Origin: Verrucomicrobiia bacterium
Lineage (GTDB): Bacteria > Verrucomicrobiota > Verrucomicrobiia > Opitutales > Opitutaceae
Direction: 5' to 3'
Length of the DNA stretch: 6,424 nt
Assembly (NCBI GenBank): GCA_030424825.1
Contig: JAUHWE010000285.1
Location: 1 to 6,424, forward strand
This document shows positions 1 through 6,424 of this stretch, piece after piece. Each line of letters begins with the position of its first letter. Position 1 is the stretch's first letter. The translations under genes and the position numbers were made by a program. The notes under the pieces are model-generated. The model was not told the DNA's origin, ran no database searches, and worked only from the letters and a program-made list of their open reading frames with translations.

Positions 1-1122
1 CTCGAAAAAGGAACCTTCTTCGTGGAGCTGACTCAGTCGAACTTCGATATTTTCAATTGGCGCGGCGCTTTTCAGGGAGACGGGCAAAAATTTCGTCTCA
101 GGGCCCAGATCGGATCGCTCTCTTCCCAGATCGTTCTCGCGTTCGAGGAACCGTGGCTTTTCGAAAGGCGTCTGGCATTCGGTTTCAATATTTTTGATAC
201 GAGCAACAGTTTCTCCAGCCTATACGAAGTAGGCCAAACGGGATTCGATATTTACATTCGCAAGCGTCTGATCGAGTTGATCGAGGCCCGACTGTCTTAT
301 TCGCTGGTATCGTATGGCTACTCGAATTTCAGTTCCGAAATTGATCAAATCCCGGGCCAAAGAGAGTTGTATGAGCAGAATAATGGTGAAATCTCCAAGG
401 TCAATTTACTGCTGCTTCGTGACCGTCGCGACCGAATCATCAATACGTTTAGCGGTTCGCGGTACGAGTTGGACTTGACGACTGCAGGAGGACCACTCGG
501 GGGCAATTTCCAGTACGACAAGATCGAAAGCCGCAATCTTTTCCATTTGCCGCTCTCTACCTGGCACTCGCAGACGATCGCGTTCCTGGTACGGGCTGGT
601 GTGGTTAAGGAATCAGGGGACAGTAGCTTTGTGCCTTCCGAAGAGCGATTTTACTTAGGAGGCCCTAACACATTGCGCGGTTTCGAGTTCCGAGATGTTT
701 CTCCAAAGGAGTATGGTATCACTTACTTGGATCCTGCTCTCAGAGGGACTAATTTTATCGAGCGTAGGCCGTTTGAGATTGGAGGAAAAACCTATGGCTT
801 GTTTAGTGCGGAGTATACCATCGGGTTTACGGACGGTTTCCATGGAGCGATATTCTATGACGGAGGCTTTGTGAACAAGGCAGCCGGTGACTTTAGCCTC
901 GATCGGAAACAAGCAACCGCGTTGTATGACGGCCAAGGAGTGTCGCTTGGCTATAACAATAGTGGTTGGAATGACAACTTTGGGGTTGGCATCCGTATTT
1001 CCGTGATGGGAACGCCCCTGCGCTTGGATTATGCGATTCCAATCACTACCTCAGGGTCCCCTGATATTGGAGGAAATGACAATGGCGCTCAATTCAACTT
1101 TACATTTGGTGGAAGATTATAG
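1..1122 (+). CDS. bamA: BamA, outer-membrane protein assembly factor, C-terminal barrel part (5' end cut by window)
   Basis: BamA is the Omp85-family core of the BAM complex, which folds and inserts beta-barrel proteins into the outer membrane. The reading frame is open from base 1, upstream of the first possible start (GTG at 22), so the gene is truncated at the left edge. The 373 visible residues are the 16-strand barrel and little else; the POTRA repeats must lie upstream. Visible hallmarks are the early stretch VELTQSNFDIFNW and EPWLFERRL, the loop-6 motif LRGF (local residues 225-228, preceded by YLGGPNT), which matches the conserved (V/I/L)RGF lid motif, and alternating beta-strand patterns throughout. 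The C-terminus FNFTFGGRL aligns well with a beta-signal but ends in Leu rather than the usual Phe or Trp. The ompH gene follows after 29 bp, the classic bamA-skp arrangement, so co-transcription is likely. TamA is another Omp85 protein, but the skp-lpxD context favours BamA. Confidence 0.93.
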   Translation, partial: LEKGTFFVELTQSNFDIFNWRGAFQGDGQKFRLRAQIGSLSSQIVLAFEEPWLFERRLAFGFNIFDTSNSFSSLYEVGQTGFDIYIRKRLIELIEARLSYSLVSYGYSNFSSEIDQIPGQRELYEQNNGEISKVNLLLLRDRRDRIINTFSGSRYELDLTTAGGPLGGNFQYDKIESRNLFHLPLSTWHSQTIAFLVRAGVVKESGDSSFVPSEERFYLGGPNTLRGFEFRDVSPKEYGITYLDPALRGTNFIERRPFEIGGKTYGLFSAEYTIGFTDGFHGAIFYDGGFVNKAAGDFSLDRKQATALYDGQGVSLGYNNSGWNDNFGVGIRISVMGTPLRLDYAIPITTSGSPDIGGNDNGAQFNFTFGGRL

Positions 1123-1151
1123 TTTGTAGGTCCCCCAAAAATATTTTCCCT

Positions 1152-1757
1152 ATGAAATCAATGAAAACTTTTATCTCATCCCTAACCTTGTTGGCAGCGG
1201 CTGGCTTTGGTGCGGTATCGGCCAGTGCTGAGTCCGTGATCCTCACGATCAGCGTGAACAGCGCTGCCGAGCAGTACTACAAAGTACAGGAGTTCTTAGA
1301 GCAAATCCAGGCCACTCAGGAGCAAGCGCAGGAACGCGTCGCTTCGATTAACGAGGAAGGCAAAACCCTCGAACAAGAGTACAAGGAGCTCGTCGAGCAA
1401 GCGGGAAGCGATATCCTGACGGAAGATGCGCGCAACGATGCCAAGGAGGATGCCCGGATCAAGTACCAGGAGATCGCCCAAAAGCAGAACGAACTGCGTC
1501 AATTCGCCGAAAACGTGCAGCGCCAGTTGGCCGCTCGCCAGAATACGCAGATGAGCCTGTTTACTAAAGAAATCATGGAAGTGGTGACTGAGGTCGCTAA
1601 GGAGCGCAGCGCCTCGTTGGTTCTCGATACATCAGGAGCGTCCCAGAATGGAATGCCCACCGTGTACACATTCGATGAATCGATGGATATCACCGCTGAG
1701 GTGGTGAAGCGGATCAACGCGACTAAGGGCGAAGAAGAGCCCGCCGCCGCCGAATAG
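1152..1757 (+). CDS. skp: OmpH/Skp-family periplasmic chaperone
   Basis: This is a predicted periplasmic holdase that would bind unfolded outer-membrane proteins after Sec export and hand them to BamA, encoded just upstream. The protein has 201 residues, slightly above the usual 160-190. A Sec signal peptide is clear: basic start MKSMK, hydrophobic core FISSLTLLAAAGFGAV, and a signal peptidase I site after ASA at residue 26. The mature protein opens with a short beta-like segment (VILTISVN) and then a long charged, Gln/Glu-rich heptad region (about residues 40-130), the coiled-coil tentacles of the Skp fold. A second beta-rich segment (ASLVLDTSG, PTVYTF) closes the body domain. The tail is acidic and Ala-rich (EEEPAAAE) and is encoded partly by a short GCC repeat. 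An in-frame ATG at 1161 would remove only three residues; 1152 is kept because it keeps a Lys near the N-terminus. No clear Shine-Dalgarno is present. An intrinsic terminator follows 23 bp after the stop. The family call rests on fold pattern and context, since OmpH sequences diverge strongly. Confidence 0.85.
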   Translation: MKSMKTFISSLTLLAAAGFGAVSASAESVILTISVNSAAEQYYKVQEFLEQIQATQEQAQERVASINEEGKTLEQEYKELVEQAGSDILTEDARNDAKEDARIKYQEIAQKQNELRQFAENVQRQLAARQNTQMSLFTKEIMEVVTEVAKERSASLVLDTSGASQNGMPTVYTFDESMDITAEVVKRINATKGEEEPAAAE

Positions 1758-1780
1758 GCTCTAAAGGCCCCTAATTTTTA

Positions 1781-1808
1781 AACCCTGCCTTGATTGGCAG
1801 GGTTTTTT
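1781..1808 (+). terminator. Rho-independent terminator after ompH/skp
   Basis: A perfect 9-bp stem is formed by AACCCTGCC (1781-1789) and GGCAGGGTT (1796-1804) around the 6-nt loop TTGATT. It is followed by a run of six T (1803-1808) that overlaps the stem base. It lies 23 bp past the skp stop and 57 bp before the chosen lpxD start. It should end, or at least attenuate, transcripts coming from bamA-skp, so lpxD probably has its own promoter or depends on read-through. Confidence 0.88.
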
Positions 1809-1835
1809 CGTTTCCAAATGGGACGCGTGGAAACG
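1809..1835. repeat. 7-bp perfect inverted repeat in the lpxD leader (possible operator or leader hairpin)
   Basis: CGTTTCC (1809-1815) and GGAAACG (1829-1835) are perfect inverted copies separated by 13 nt that contain the palindrome ACGCGT (1823-1828). The element starts right after the T-run of the upstream terminator and ends 29 bp before the lpxD ATG. It could be a binding site for a dimeric regulator or a small hairpin in the lpxD leader RNA. A chance 7-bp match in such a short spacer is not negligible, so only the repeat itself is certain; its role is inference. Confidence 0.4.
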
Positions 1836-1864
1836 CTCAGAACATTCTATCCCAATTATTCCGT

Positions 1865-2911
1865 ATGCGATTCGAGCTAAGTATCGATGAAATCAGAGCC
1901 AGTGCAGACGTTGTCGAGGAATCTGGTTCTTTCGGCGAAAAACACGTCCAAGGGGTTGCGACCTTAAGGGAAGCGGTCAGCGGGGATCTCTCCTTTCTGA
2001 GTTTGGCTAAGTACAACCCGGACCTGGAACAATCGAAAGCGAGTGTCGTTCTTGTGCCGGCAGATTGCCAACTGATCCCTCAGGAAAACCAGCTCTTCCT
2101 TAAGGTGAAGCACCCGAATCTGGCCTTGGCTCGGGCCTGTGAATCGATCGCCCGCTCACTATGGCCTCGGAAGTCAGCCGGTACGCATCCTTCGTCGATC
2201 GTCGCCGATTCGGCGGAGATCGATGATTCCGCTCACATAGGTCCCTTTTGCGTGATTGGCGAAGGGGTCAAAATCGGTCCGAATACTCAGGTAAATGCCG
2301 GCACCATAGTGGATGAAGCCGTCGTCGTAGGTGCAGATTGCTGGATTTCCTCAAACGTCAGTTTGATGAGAGATACCAAAATCGGGGATCGGGTCCGCAT
2401 TCATGCTGGGGTCGTGCTGGGCGCAGATGGCTTTGGCTATGAATTCAATGGTCAGGGCCACGAGAAAATTCCCCATCTTGGTTGGGTTGAGGTAGGATCC
2501 GATGTAGAGATTGGAGCCAATTCGTCAATTGATCGAGGACGCCTCGGCGCTACTTCTGTAGGTCAAGGGACGAAGATAGACAACCATGTGCAGGTGGGGC
2601 ACAATGTGATCATCGGAAAACACTGCATTCTTTGCGCCCAGGTCGGAATTGCTGGCAGTACAATTATTGAGGATTTTGTCGTCTTTGGCGGGCGAGCGGG
2701 CGCTTCGGGGCATTTGACGATCGGGCAGGGATCAAAACTCGCCGGATGCTCAGCGGCTTTTTCAGATCTTCCACCGCAGAGCGTTTCCGGAGGAACGCCG
2801 GCTATTCCTTTAAACGCGTACCAGCGAATTACGGTGGTTCAGCGAAAACTGCCGGAGCTGTTCAAGCGTGTTCAGCGATTGGAATCTCAACTGGGGCAAT
2901 TATCTTCATAG
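1865..2911 (+). CDS. lpxD: LpxD, UDP-3-O-acylglucosamine N-acyltransferase
   Basis: LpxD is the cytoplasmic enzyme of the third step of lipid A synthesis. It transfers a 3-hydroxyacyl chain from acyl-ACP to the 2-amino group of UDP-3-O-acyl-glucosamine. The protein has 348 residues (E. coli LpxD has 341). Residues 1-105 form the uridine-binding domain, including GDLSFLSLAKY, whose Phe44 and Tyr50 have the spacing of the uracil-stacking pair described in Chlamydia LpxD. Residues 115-310 are hexapeptide repeats of the left-handed beta-helix (IGPFCVIGEG, VKIGPNTQV). The proposed catalytic His lies at 246 in VGHNV, and the second conserved His at 283 in SGHLTIG; their 37-residue gap equals that of His239 and His276 in E. 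coli. The C-terminal helix (from about 315) is the usual ACP-contacting tail. An in-frame TTG at 1790 would extend the protein by 25 residues but sits in the terminator loop, and ATG 1865 gives the family-typical MRFELS start. No Shine-Dalgarno is evident. Confidence 0.95.
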   Translation: MRFELSIDEIRASADVVEESGSFGEKHVQGVATLREAVSGDLSFLSLAKYNPDLEQSKASVVLVPADCQLIPQENQLFLKVKHPNLALARACESIARSLWPRKSAGTHPSSIVADSAEIDDSAHIGPFCVIGEGVKIGPNTQVNAGTIVDEAVVVGADCWISSNVSLMRDTKIGDRVRIHAGVVLGADGFGYEFNGQGHEKIPHLGWVEVGSDVEIGANSSIDRGRLGATSVGQGTKIDNHVQVGHNVIIGKHCILCAQVGIAGSTIIEDFVVFGGRAGASGHLTIGQGSKLAGCSAAFSDLPPQSVSGGTPAIPLNAYQRITVVQRKLPELFKRVQRLESQLGQLSS

Positions 2912-2968
2912 AATATTCGTTGTATGCTCGGAAACCATCGGCACGAGTAAGTGTCACAATTAGAAATC

Positions 2969-4420
2969 ATGGAAATAAGATCTAAGAATATAAAAAGCAT
3001 TCGCTTGGCGATTATAGCAGCGCTAACGTTTTCGCTTGCTTCAACTTTGTTTGCCGAAGACTCGATTGCGGATAAAGTGAAGATTAATCGTGAGCCTCTC
3101 GATCGAAGTTCATCGGGAGCCGTAGTGAGCTATTCGGAGTCCTTGGCGAAAATTCGTCCTGCAGTGGTGAACATATCATCGACCCGGGTAATGGATACAA
3201 GCAGCCAGGTGCCAAACGACCCGTTTTGGCGGTTCTTCGGAGAGGGTCAGATGCCTAGGCAAAGAGAGATTCAGGGTCAAGGATCGGGCGTCGTTGTATC
3301 AATAGACGGATACATTCTTACCAATAATCACGTAGTTGAAGATGCGAGTGAAGTAACCGTTAGTCTTCAGGATGGACGAGTGCTCGAGGCAAAGGTTGTG
3401 GGGACGGACCCGCAAACCGATGTCGCGGTTCTTAAGGTCGAGAGTAAGGAAAGTCTCCCGTTTGCCACTTTGGCTGACAGCGATCAGATTGAAGTCGGGG
3501 ACGTGGTCTTTGCCATCGGAAATCCGCTTGGCGTGGGGCAGACCGTTACAATGGGCATTGTATCTGCGAAAGGGAGAGACGGTCTCAACATGATCGAGGA
3601 TGGATTCGAGGATTTCATTCAAACTGACGCATCTATCAATCAAGGAAATTCGGGAGGGGCCTTGGTGGATGCGAAAGGACGCCTTATTGGCATCAATACT
3701 TTGATACTAACAGATGGAAGAAGCAGCGGCAATATCGGCATCGGGTTTGCGATTCCGACGGTTCTGGCGCACAGCGTTATGGTTAGCCTCGTCGAAGATG
3801 GTTCGGTGTCTCGCGGGTTCTTGGGGGTAGGTATCCAACCTCTGGATGGTGACTTGGTTGAGGCTATGGGCCTTTCGGATTCAAAGGGTGCCCTTGTGAA
3901 TCATGTGATTCCAGATTCCCCCGCCGATCAGGCCGGTTTGAAAGTGGGTGACGTTGTCGTGAAGATCATTGATGATGAAGTCCGGTCCGCCAGTGATCTA
4001 CGTCTAAAGATTGCTGCTAAATCTCCAGGAACGTCTGTGGAGCTTACCGTATACCGAGACGAGAAGTACTTCAAAACGGATGTCGTGCTCGGAGAGAGAA
4101 AGCCGCAAGGACAGGCTTTTCTAGGTGGCTCACGCGATCGGGAACTTCTGGACGGAATTGAGGCAGCTCCCTTGAGTGACGAGCTTAAACAGAAATACCA
4201 GATCGGTGAAGAGGTCGATGGCGGTATTGTCATTACGAGCGTTTCGCCCGACAGCCCTTATGCCCGACAATTGGTGGCCGGCATGGTTATCGAGAAAATT
4301 AAAGGGGAAGCGGTCTACACGGTTAGCGATGCCAAAAAACTACTCGAGCCGGGAGCTAAAGTCGCGCTTTTTGTCTACATCGAAGGATTCTACCGCTACA
4401 TGGCGATCGAAGTGGAATAG
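2969..4420 (+). CDS. htrA: HtrA/Deg-family periplasmic serine protease with two PDZ domains (DegP/DegQ-like)
   Basis: This is a predicted ATP-independent periplasmic protease and chaperone that degrades misfolded envelope proteins. From ATG 2969 it has 483 residues, the size of DegP/DegQ. The N-terminus has basic residues, then the hydrophobic run LAIIAALTFSLASTLFA and a likely signal peptidase I site before ED at about residue 30. The trypsin-like domain (about 50-275) shows the full triad: His121 in TNNHVV, Asp151 in TDVAVLKV, and Ser228 in GNSGGAL. PDZ1 begins at RGFLGV (282) and runs to about 375; PDZ2 runs from about 396 to the C-terminus and includes GGIVITSVSPDSPYA. The linker between the first beta-strand and the triad His is short, closer to DegQ than to the long LA loop of DegP, so I leave DegP versus DegQ open. 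A GTG at 2951 would add six residues (MSQLEI); ATG is preferred. The gene lies 57 bp after lpxD with no terminator seen between them, so it may share its transcript. A terminator follows at 4465. Confidence 0.94.
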   Translation: MEIRSKNIKSIRLAIIAALTFSLASTLFAEDSIADKVKINREPLDRSSSGAVVSYSESLAKIRPAVVNISSTRVMDTSSQVPNDPFWRFFGEGQMPRQREIQGQGSGVVVSIDGYILTNNHVVEDASEVTVSLQDGRVLEAKVVGTDPQTDVAVLKVESKESLPFATLADSDQIEVGDVVFAIGNPLGVGQTVTMGIVSAKGRDGLNMIEDGFEDFIQTDASINQGNSGGALVDAKGRLIGINTLILTDGRSSGNIGIGFAIPTVLAHSVMVSLVEDGSVSRGFLGVGIQPLDGDLVEAMGLSDSKGALVNHVIPDSPADQAGLKVGDVVVKIIDDEVRSASDLRLKIAAKSPGTSVELTVYRDEKYFKTDVVLGERKPQGQAFLGGSRDRELLDGIEAAPLSDELKQKYQIGEEVDGGIVITSVSPDSPYARQLVAGMVIEKIKGEAVYTVSDAKKLLEPGAKVALFVYIEGFYRYMAIEVE

Positions 4421-4464
4421 CCCCGTTTGACGGACCTCGGTACGCGAGCTCGACAAAATTTGAT

Positions 4465-4504
4465 ATCGCCGTCTCAGGATACTTTCCCGAGGCGGCGATT
4501 TTTT
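4465..4504 (+). terminator. Rho-independent terminator after htrA, in the convergent intergenic region
   Basis: ATCGCCGTCTC (4465-4475) pairs with GAGGCGGCGAT (4489-4499) over 11 bp with a single G-U wobble. The 13-nt loop can form three more pairs (GGA with TCC). Six T follow (4499-4504). It lies 44 bp after the htrA stop. On the minus strand the same stem is followed by ATCAAATTTT, a poor U-run, so it may act less well for the opposing gene, whose stop is at 4522. Confidence 0.88.
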
Positions 4505-4521
4505 GTAATAATAAGTTTCCC

Positions 4522-5061
4522 TTAAACGTTTGCCTGGGCGAGAGGGCTACGGGTTTTGACGAACTCTAGAATGCCGGAGTCATCCTCCCAATTCGCCCAA
4601 ACGACTCGCAGGAATTCCGAGGGATGGATATCGTGGGTTTGGAGAAAATTCCTGTCGCCACCGCAGCAATACATAATCTCATCCGGGAGCTCACCCAGCA
4701 GTTTACCGCGAGCTTTGGGAAGAATCCGCGGAAGCCAGGTGATTCCGTCAAGAGATAGGGATTTTGCGGGCAGATCGGATGTTGAAATCCGTTTGGCTGA
4801 CGGCTCACCCTTCAAAACGTGCAGAAAGTACTCTCGCCTCACTTGTTCTATAGACTGGGCGATTTCATAGGTAGGCTCACCCCATTGTATCAAGTCCTCG
4901 GCGTAGTCGAAAAAATCCTGTTCTCTCCAGCCGTTCGCCGCAATCTTCTCCTGCTCGTCTTTGGTGAAATAGGTATCCTTATCGCGATTCCCTTTTTCGT
5001 ATTGGGAAACCGCCTTTTCAAAGAGCTGTTTGAAGGTGTCCTGATAGTTAAAATGCTGCAT
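4522..5061 (-). CDS. DUF5069-like protein with an unrecognised N-terminal half
   Basis: This is a soluble, probably cytoplasmic protein of 179 residues; no signal peptide or membrane segment is visible. The C-terminal part (about 95-175) resembles DUF5069, a family of unknown function common in Verrucomicrobiota. It has the pattern LPRILPKARGKLLGEL, then MYCCGGDRNFL (a small-residue turn and Asp-Arg), then HPSEFLRVV and a closing helix GILEFVKTRSP. This match is from memory of the family pattern and is not a search result. The N-terminal part (1-90) is charged, probably helical, Tyr- and Glu-rich (KDTYFTKDEQEKIAANGW, DYAEDLIQWGEPTYEIAQ), and I do not recognise it. The two adjacent cysteines (YCC) are the main notable residues. 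The ATG at 5061 is the only sensible start, and no Shine-Dalgarno is seen. It lies 57 bp downstream of rnr on the same strand without an obvious terminator between, so the two may be co-transcribed. It converges with htrA. No function can be assigned. Confidence 0.72.
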   Translation of the reverse strand: MQHFNYQDTFKQLFEKAVSQYEKGNRDKDTYFTKDEQEKIAANGWREQDFFDYAEDLIQWGEPTYEIAQSIEQVRREYFLHVLKGEPSAKRISTSDLPAKSLSLDGITWLPRILPKARGKLLGELPDEIMYCCGGDRNFLQTHDIHPSEFLRVVWANWEDDSGILEFVKTRSPLAQANV

Positions 5062-5118
5062 ACGGTAAAAACTGTTGGGGCCTGATTTCGATTGCGAGTC
5101 CGAAATTGTTTGGGTCGT

Positions 5119-6424
5119 TTACCCCGTTATTCTAAAGTCGACCTGACGTTTGAATCGGTCTACTCGGTGGACAAGGACGTTCACCTTTTGCCCAATTCGA
5201 TATTTCTTTCGGGTTCGCCTCCCTATAATAGCCGTTCCGCTTTCGTTAACGCGATACAGGTCGTCCTTGAGAGTAGAAATGTGTACCATGCCAAAGGCGT
5301 TTGACTCTACGAGCTCGATAAACATTCCGTGATTCCTTACCTCAGTAATAACCGCAGTGAATTGGCTTTTCTTCGGCTTTTCGAGTTCCCGTTCGAAAAA
5401 CTCCAGCAATTTGACTTTAACGGACTCGCGTTCTGCTTCTGTGCTGTTCACTTCCGTTAAGCTCAGGTGTTCGGCTAGGGCGCTGGCTCGAGCGATGTTC
5501 GTTTGAGGAAGGGACCCCGATAGAGGTTCCTTTCCTTTAACCTTGACGAGAAAGTAGTTGAATACCCGGTGTACAATGAGATCTGAGTACCGTCGAATCG
5601 GTGAGGTGAAGTGGCAGTAGTTCTTTTTATTGAGCCCGTAATGGCCGTCGGGTGTGGCACGGTAGCAGGCTTTCTTAAGCGACCGTAGAAGCTGAGTCTT
5701 TAGTATATGTCCTTGATCATGAGTATCCAGTATTTGGAGGAGCTTGATGACCTCGGTACGCACATTTAGATTGGCAACGGTTACTCCGAAAGTCGCCAAA
5801 TATTCGCGAAGCTCATTAAGTCTTTCTTCGTCGGGATCGTCATGGGTTCGGTAGAGACAAGGGAGGTTGGCATCCCGCATCGCTTTTGCTACCGATTCGT
5901 TGGCGGCGAGCATAAACTCTTCTATGAGCTGGTGGCTTTCGTCGTTGACAACTTTCTCGAGTCGATCGGCAAACCCGTTTTTGTCGACGAATATCTTGGT
6001 TTCGCTCATGTCGAGATCCAAGCTGCCCGCTTTCATTCGCTCGTACCGCATTTTAGAGGCGATTTTCCAGAGGGATCGAATGGAGCTCTGAAGCTTTGCG
6101 AGTTCTGAATTGCTCAGATCGGAGAGAGCTCTACCTGTGGATCCAGTCTGGTGAGCCGGGGGTAGCTTTAGTTTACGAGCAACTTTGAGATCGTCATTGA
6201 AGAGCAGAGTGTAGGCTTGCTTGTACGTCAGTCGCTTGTTGCTCCTGATTACGGTATTAGAAAATTCGGTACTCTTGATTTTTCCTCCTTTGGTGAAAGT
6301 TAGAAAAACGGATTTCGTTAATCTGTCTTCGTCTTCTTTCAAACTGCAGACTCCATTGGAAAGCGCGTGCGGAAGCATTGGAATCACCGTTCCGACCAGG
6401 TAGGTCGAATTTCCTCGTTTGTGG
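5119..6424 (-). CDS. rnr: RNase R/VacB-family 3'-5' exoribonuclease, C-terminal part (5' end beyond window)
   Basis: RNase R is a processive hydrolytic 3'-5' exoribonuclease that degrades structured RNA and takes part in mRNA decay and rRNA quality control. The frame stays open to the right edge, beyond the GTG at 6387: upstream codons read HKRGNSTYLVGT and run into VIPMLPHALSNGVCSL, a conserved RNB-domain block. The gene is therefore cut, with 434 residues visible. The cold-shock domains and the Asp cluster that binds the catalytic metals lie outside. Inside are the helix EEFMLAANESVAKAM, the YRTHDDPD block, and the signature HFTSPIRRYSDLIVHR (local residues 271-286), which holds the catalytic Arg region. 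A C-terminal S1 domain (about 5119-5370) contains HGMFIEL, GMVHIST and GRRTRKKYRIG, close to the RNase R rather than the RNase II pattern. The protein stops directly after the S1 domain (VDFRITG), so it lacks the long Lys-rich tail of E. coli RNase R. The DUF5069-like gene follows 57 bp downstream. Confidence 0.95.
   Translation of the reverse strand, partial: HKRGNSTYLVGTVIPMLPHALSNGVCSLKEDEDRLTKSVFLTFTKGGKIKSTEFSNTVIRSNKRLTYKQAYTLLFNDDLKVARKLKLPPAHQTGSTGRALSDLSNSELAKLQSSIRSLWKIASKMRYERMKAGSLDLDMSETKIFVDKNGFADRLEKVVNDESHQLIEEFMLAANESVAKAMRDANLPCLYRTHDDPDEERLNELREYLATFGVTVANLNVRTEVIKLLQILDTHDQGHILKTQLLRSLKKACYRATPDGHYGLNKKNYCHFTSPIRRYSDLIVHRVFNYFLVKVKGKEPLSGSLPQTNIARASALAEHLSLTEVNSTEAERESVKVKLLEFFERELEKPKKSQFTAVITEVRNHGMFIELVESNAFGMVHISTLKDDLYRVNESGTAIIGRRTRKKYRIGQKVNVLVHRVDRFKRQVDFRITG

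Noticed and set aside
1740..1754. A short GCC repeat at the end of skp
   Set aside because: It only encodes the Ala run of the acidic tail and is too short to call a functional or phase-variable repeat.
1790..1864. A TTG start that would extend lpxD by 25 residues
   Set aside because: The TTG lies in the loop of the skp terminator, the extra residues do not resemble LpxD, and ATG 1865 gives the standard N-terminus and length.
2930..2958. A possible ECF (sigma-E-like) promoter before htrA: GGAAACC, 17 nt, TCACA
   Set aside because: The match to the consensus is poor and would place the transcript start only a few bases before the ATG. Stress-sigma control of degP is known in E. coli, but the sequence here does not support it well enough.
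2951..2968. A GTG start for htrA six codons upstream
   Set aside because: ATG 2969 is the stronger start codon and gives a normal signal peptide; neither has a clear Shine-Dalgarno, so this choice is moderately certain.
2746..2985. A 79-codon open frame overlapping the end of lpxD and the start of htrA
   Set aside because: It lies mostly inside lpxD in another frame, lacks any family pattern, and overlaps the htrA start.
4436..4452. CTCG/CGAG mini-hairpin after the htrA stop
   Set aside because: A 4-bp stem is well within chance, and the strong terminator just downstream explains the region.
4556..5085. Plus-strand open frames opposite the DUF5069-like gene, one with a hydrophobic stretch
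   Set aside because: They are antisense to a gene with family-like features and show no recognisable domain of their own.
5842..6108. Plus-strand open frames opposite rnr
   Set aside because: They are antisense shadows of strongly conserved RNase R coding sequence.

Overview
The window is ordinary chromosomal DNA from a Gram-negative (diderm) bacterium. It carries an outer-membrane and envelope gene cluster that meets, convergently, an RNA-decay gene pair. The gene set (BamA, OmpH/Skp, LpxD, HtrA) requires an LPS-containing outer membrane. A DUF5069-like protein beside RNase R, the near absence of clear Shine-Dalgarno sequences, and the general style of the proteins suggest Verrucomicrobiota, perhaps an Opitutae relative. 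That placement is inference from family knowledge and was not searched.

Plus strand, 1-4420: the 3' part of bamA (outer-membrane beta-barrel assembly) is followed after 29 bp by an ompH/skp-type periplasmic chaperone. A strong intrinsic terminator comes next, then a short leader holding a 7-bp inverted repeat, then lpxD (lipid A biosynthesis acyltransferase). After 57 bp comes an HtrA/Deg serine protease with two PDZ domains. A second intrinsic terminator closes this arm. Together the genes cover insertion of outer-membrane proteins, their chaperoning across the periplasm, lipid A synthesis, and clearance of misfolded envelope proteins.

Minus strand, 6424-4522: the C-terminal two thirds of an RNase R-type 3'-5' exoribonuclease (its start lies beyond the right edge) is followed 57 bp downstream by a 179-residue protein. 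The C-terminal half of that protein resembles DUF5069 and its N-terminal half is unrecognised. These two genes converge on the envelope arm at about 4421-4521.

I saw no tRNA or rRNA gene, CRISPR array, insertion sequence, phage gene or frameshifted gene, and no gene-free stretch longer than about 110 bp. I did not find a previously undescribed system. The points worth a second look are the terminator and inverted repeat that separate ompH from lpxD, the htrA gene in the place where fabZ/lpxA often sits, and the unrecognised N-terminal half of the DUF5069-like protein.
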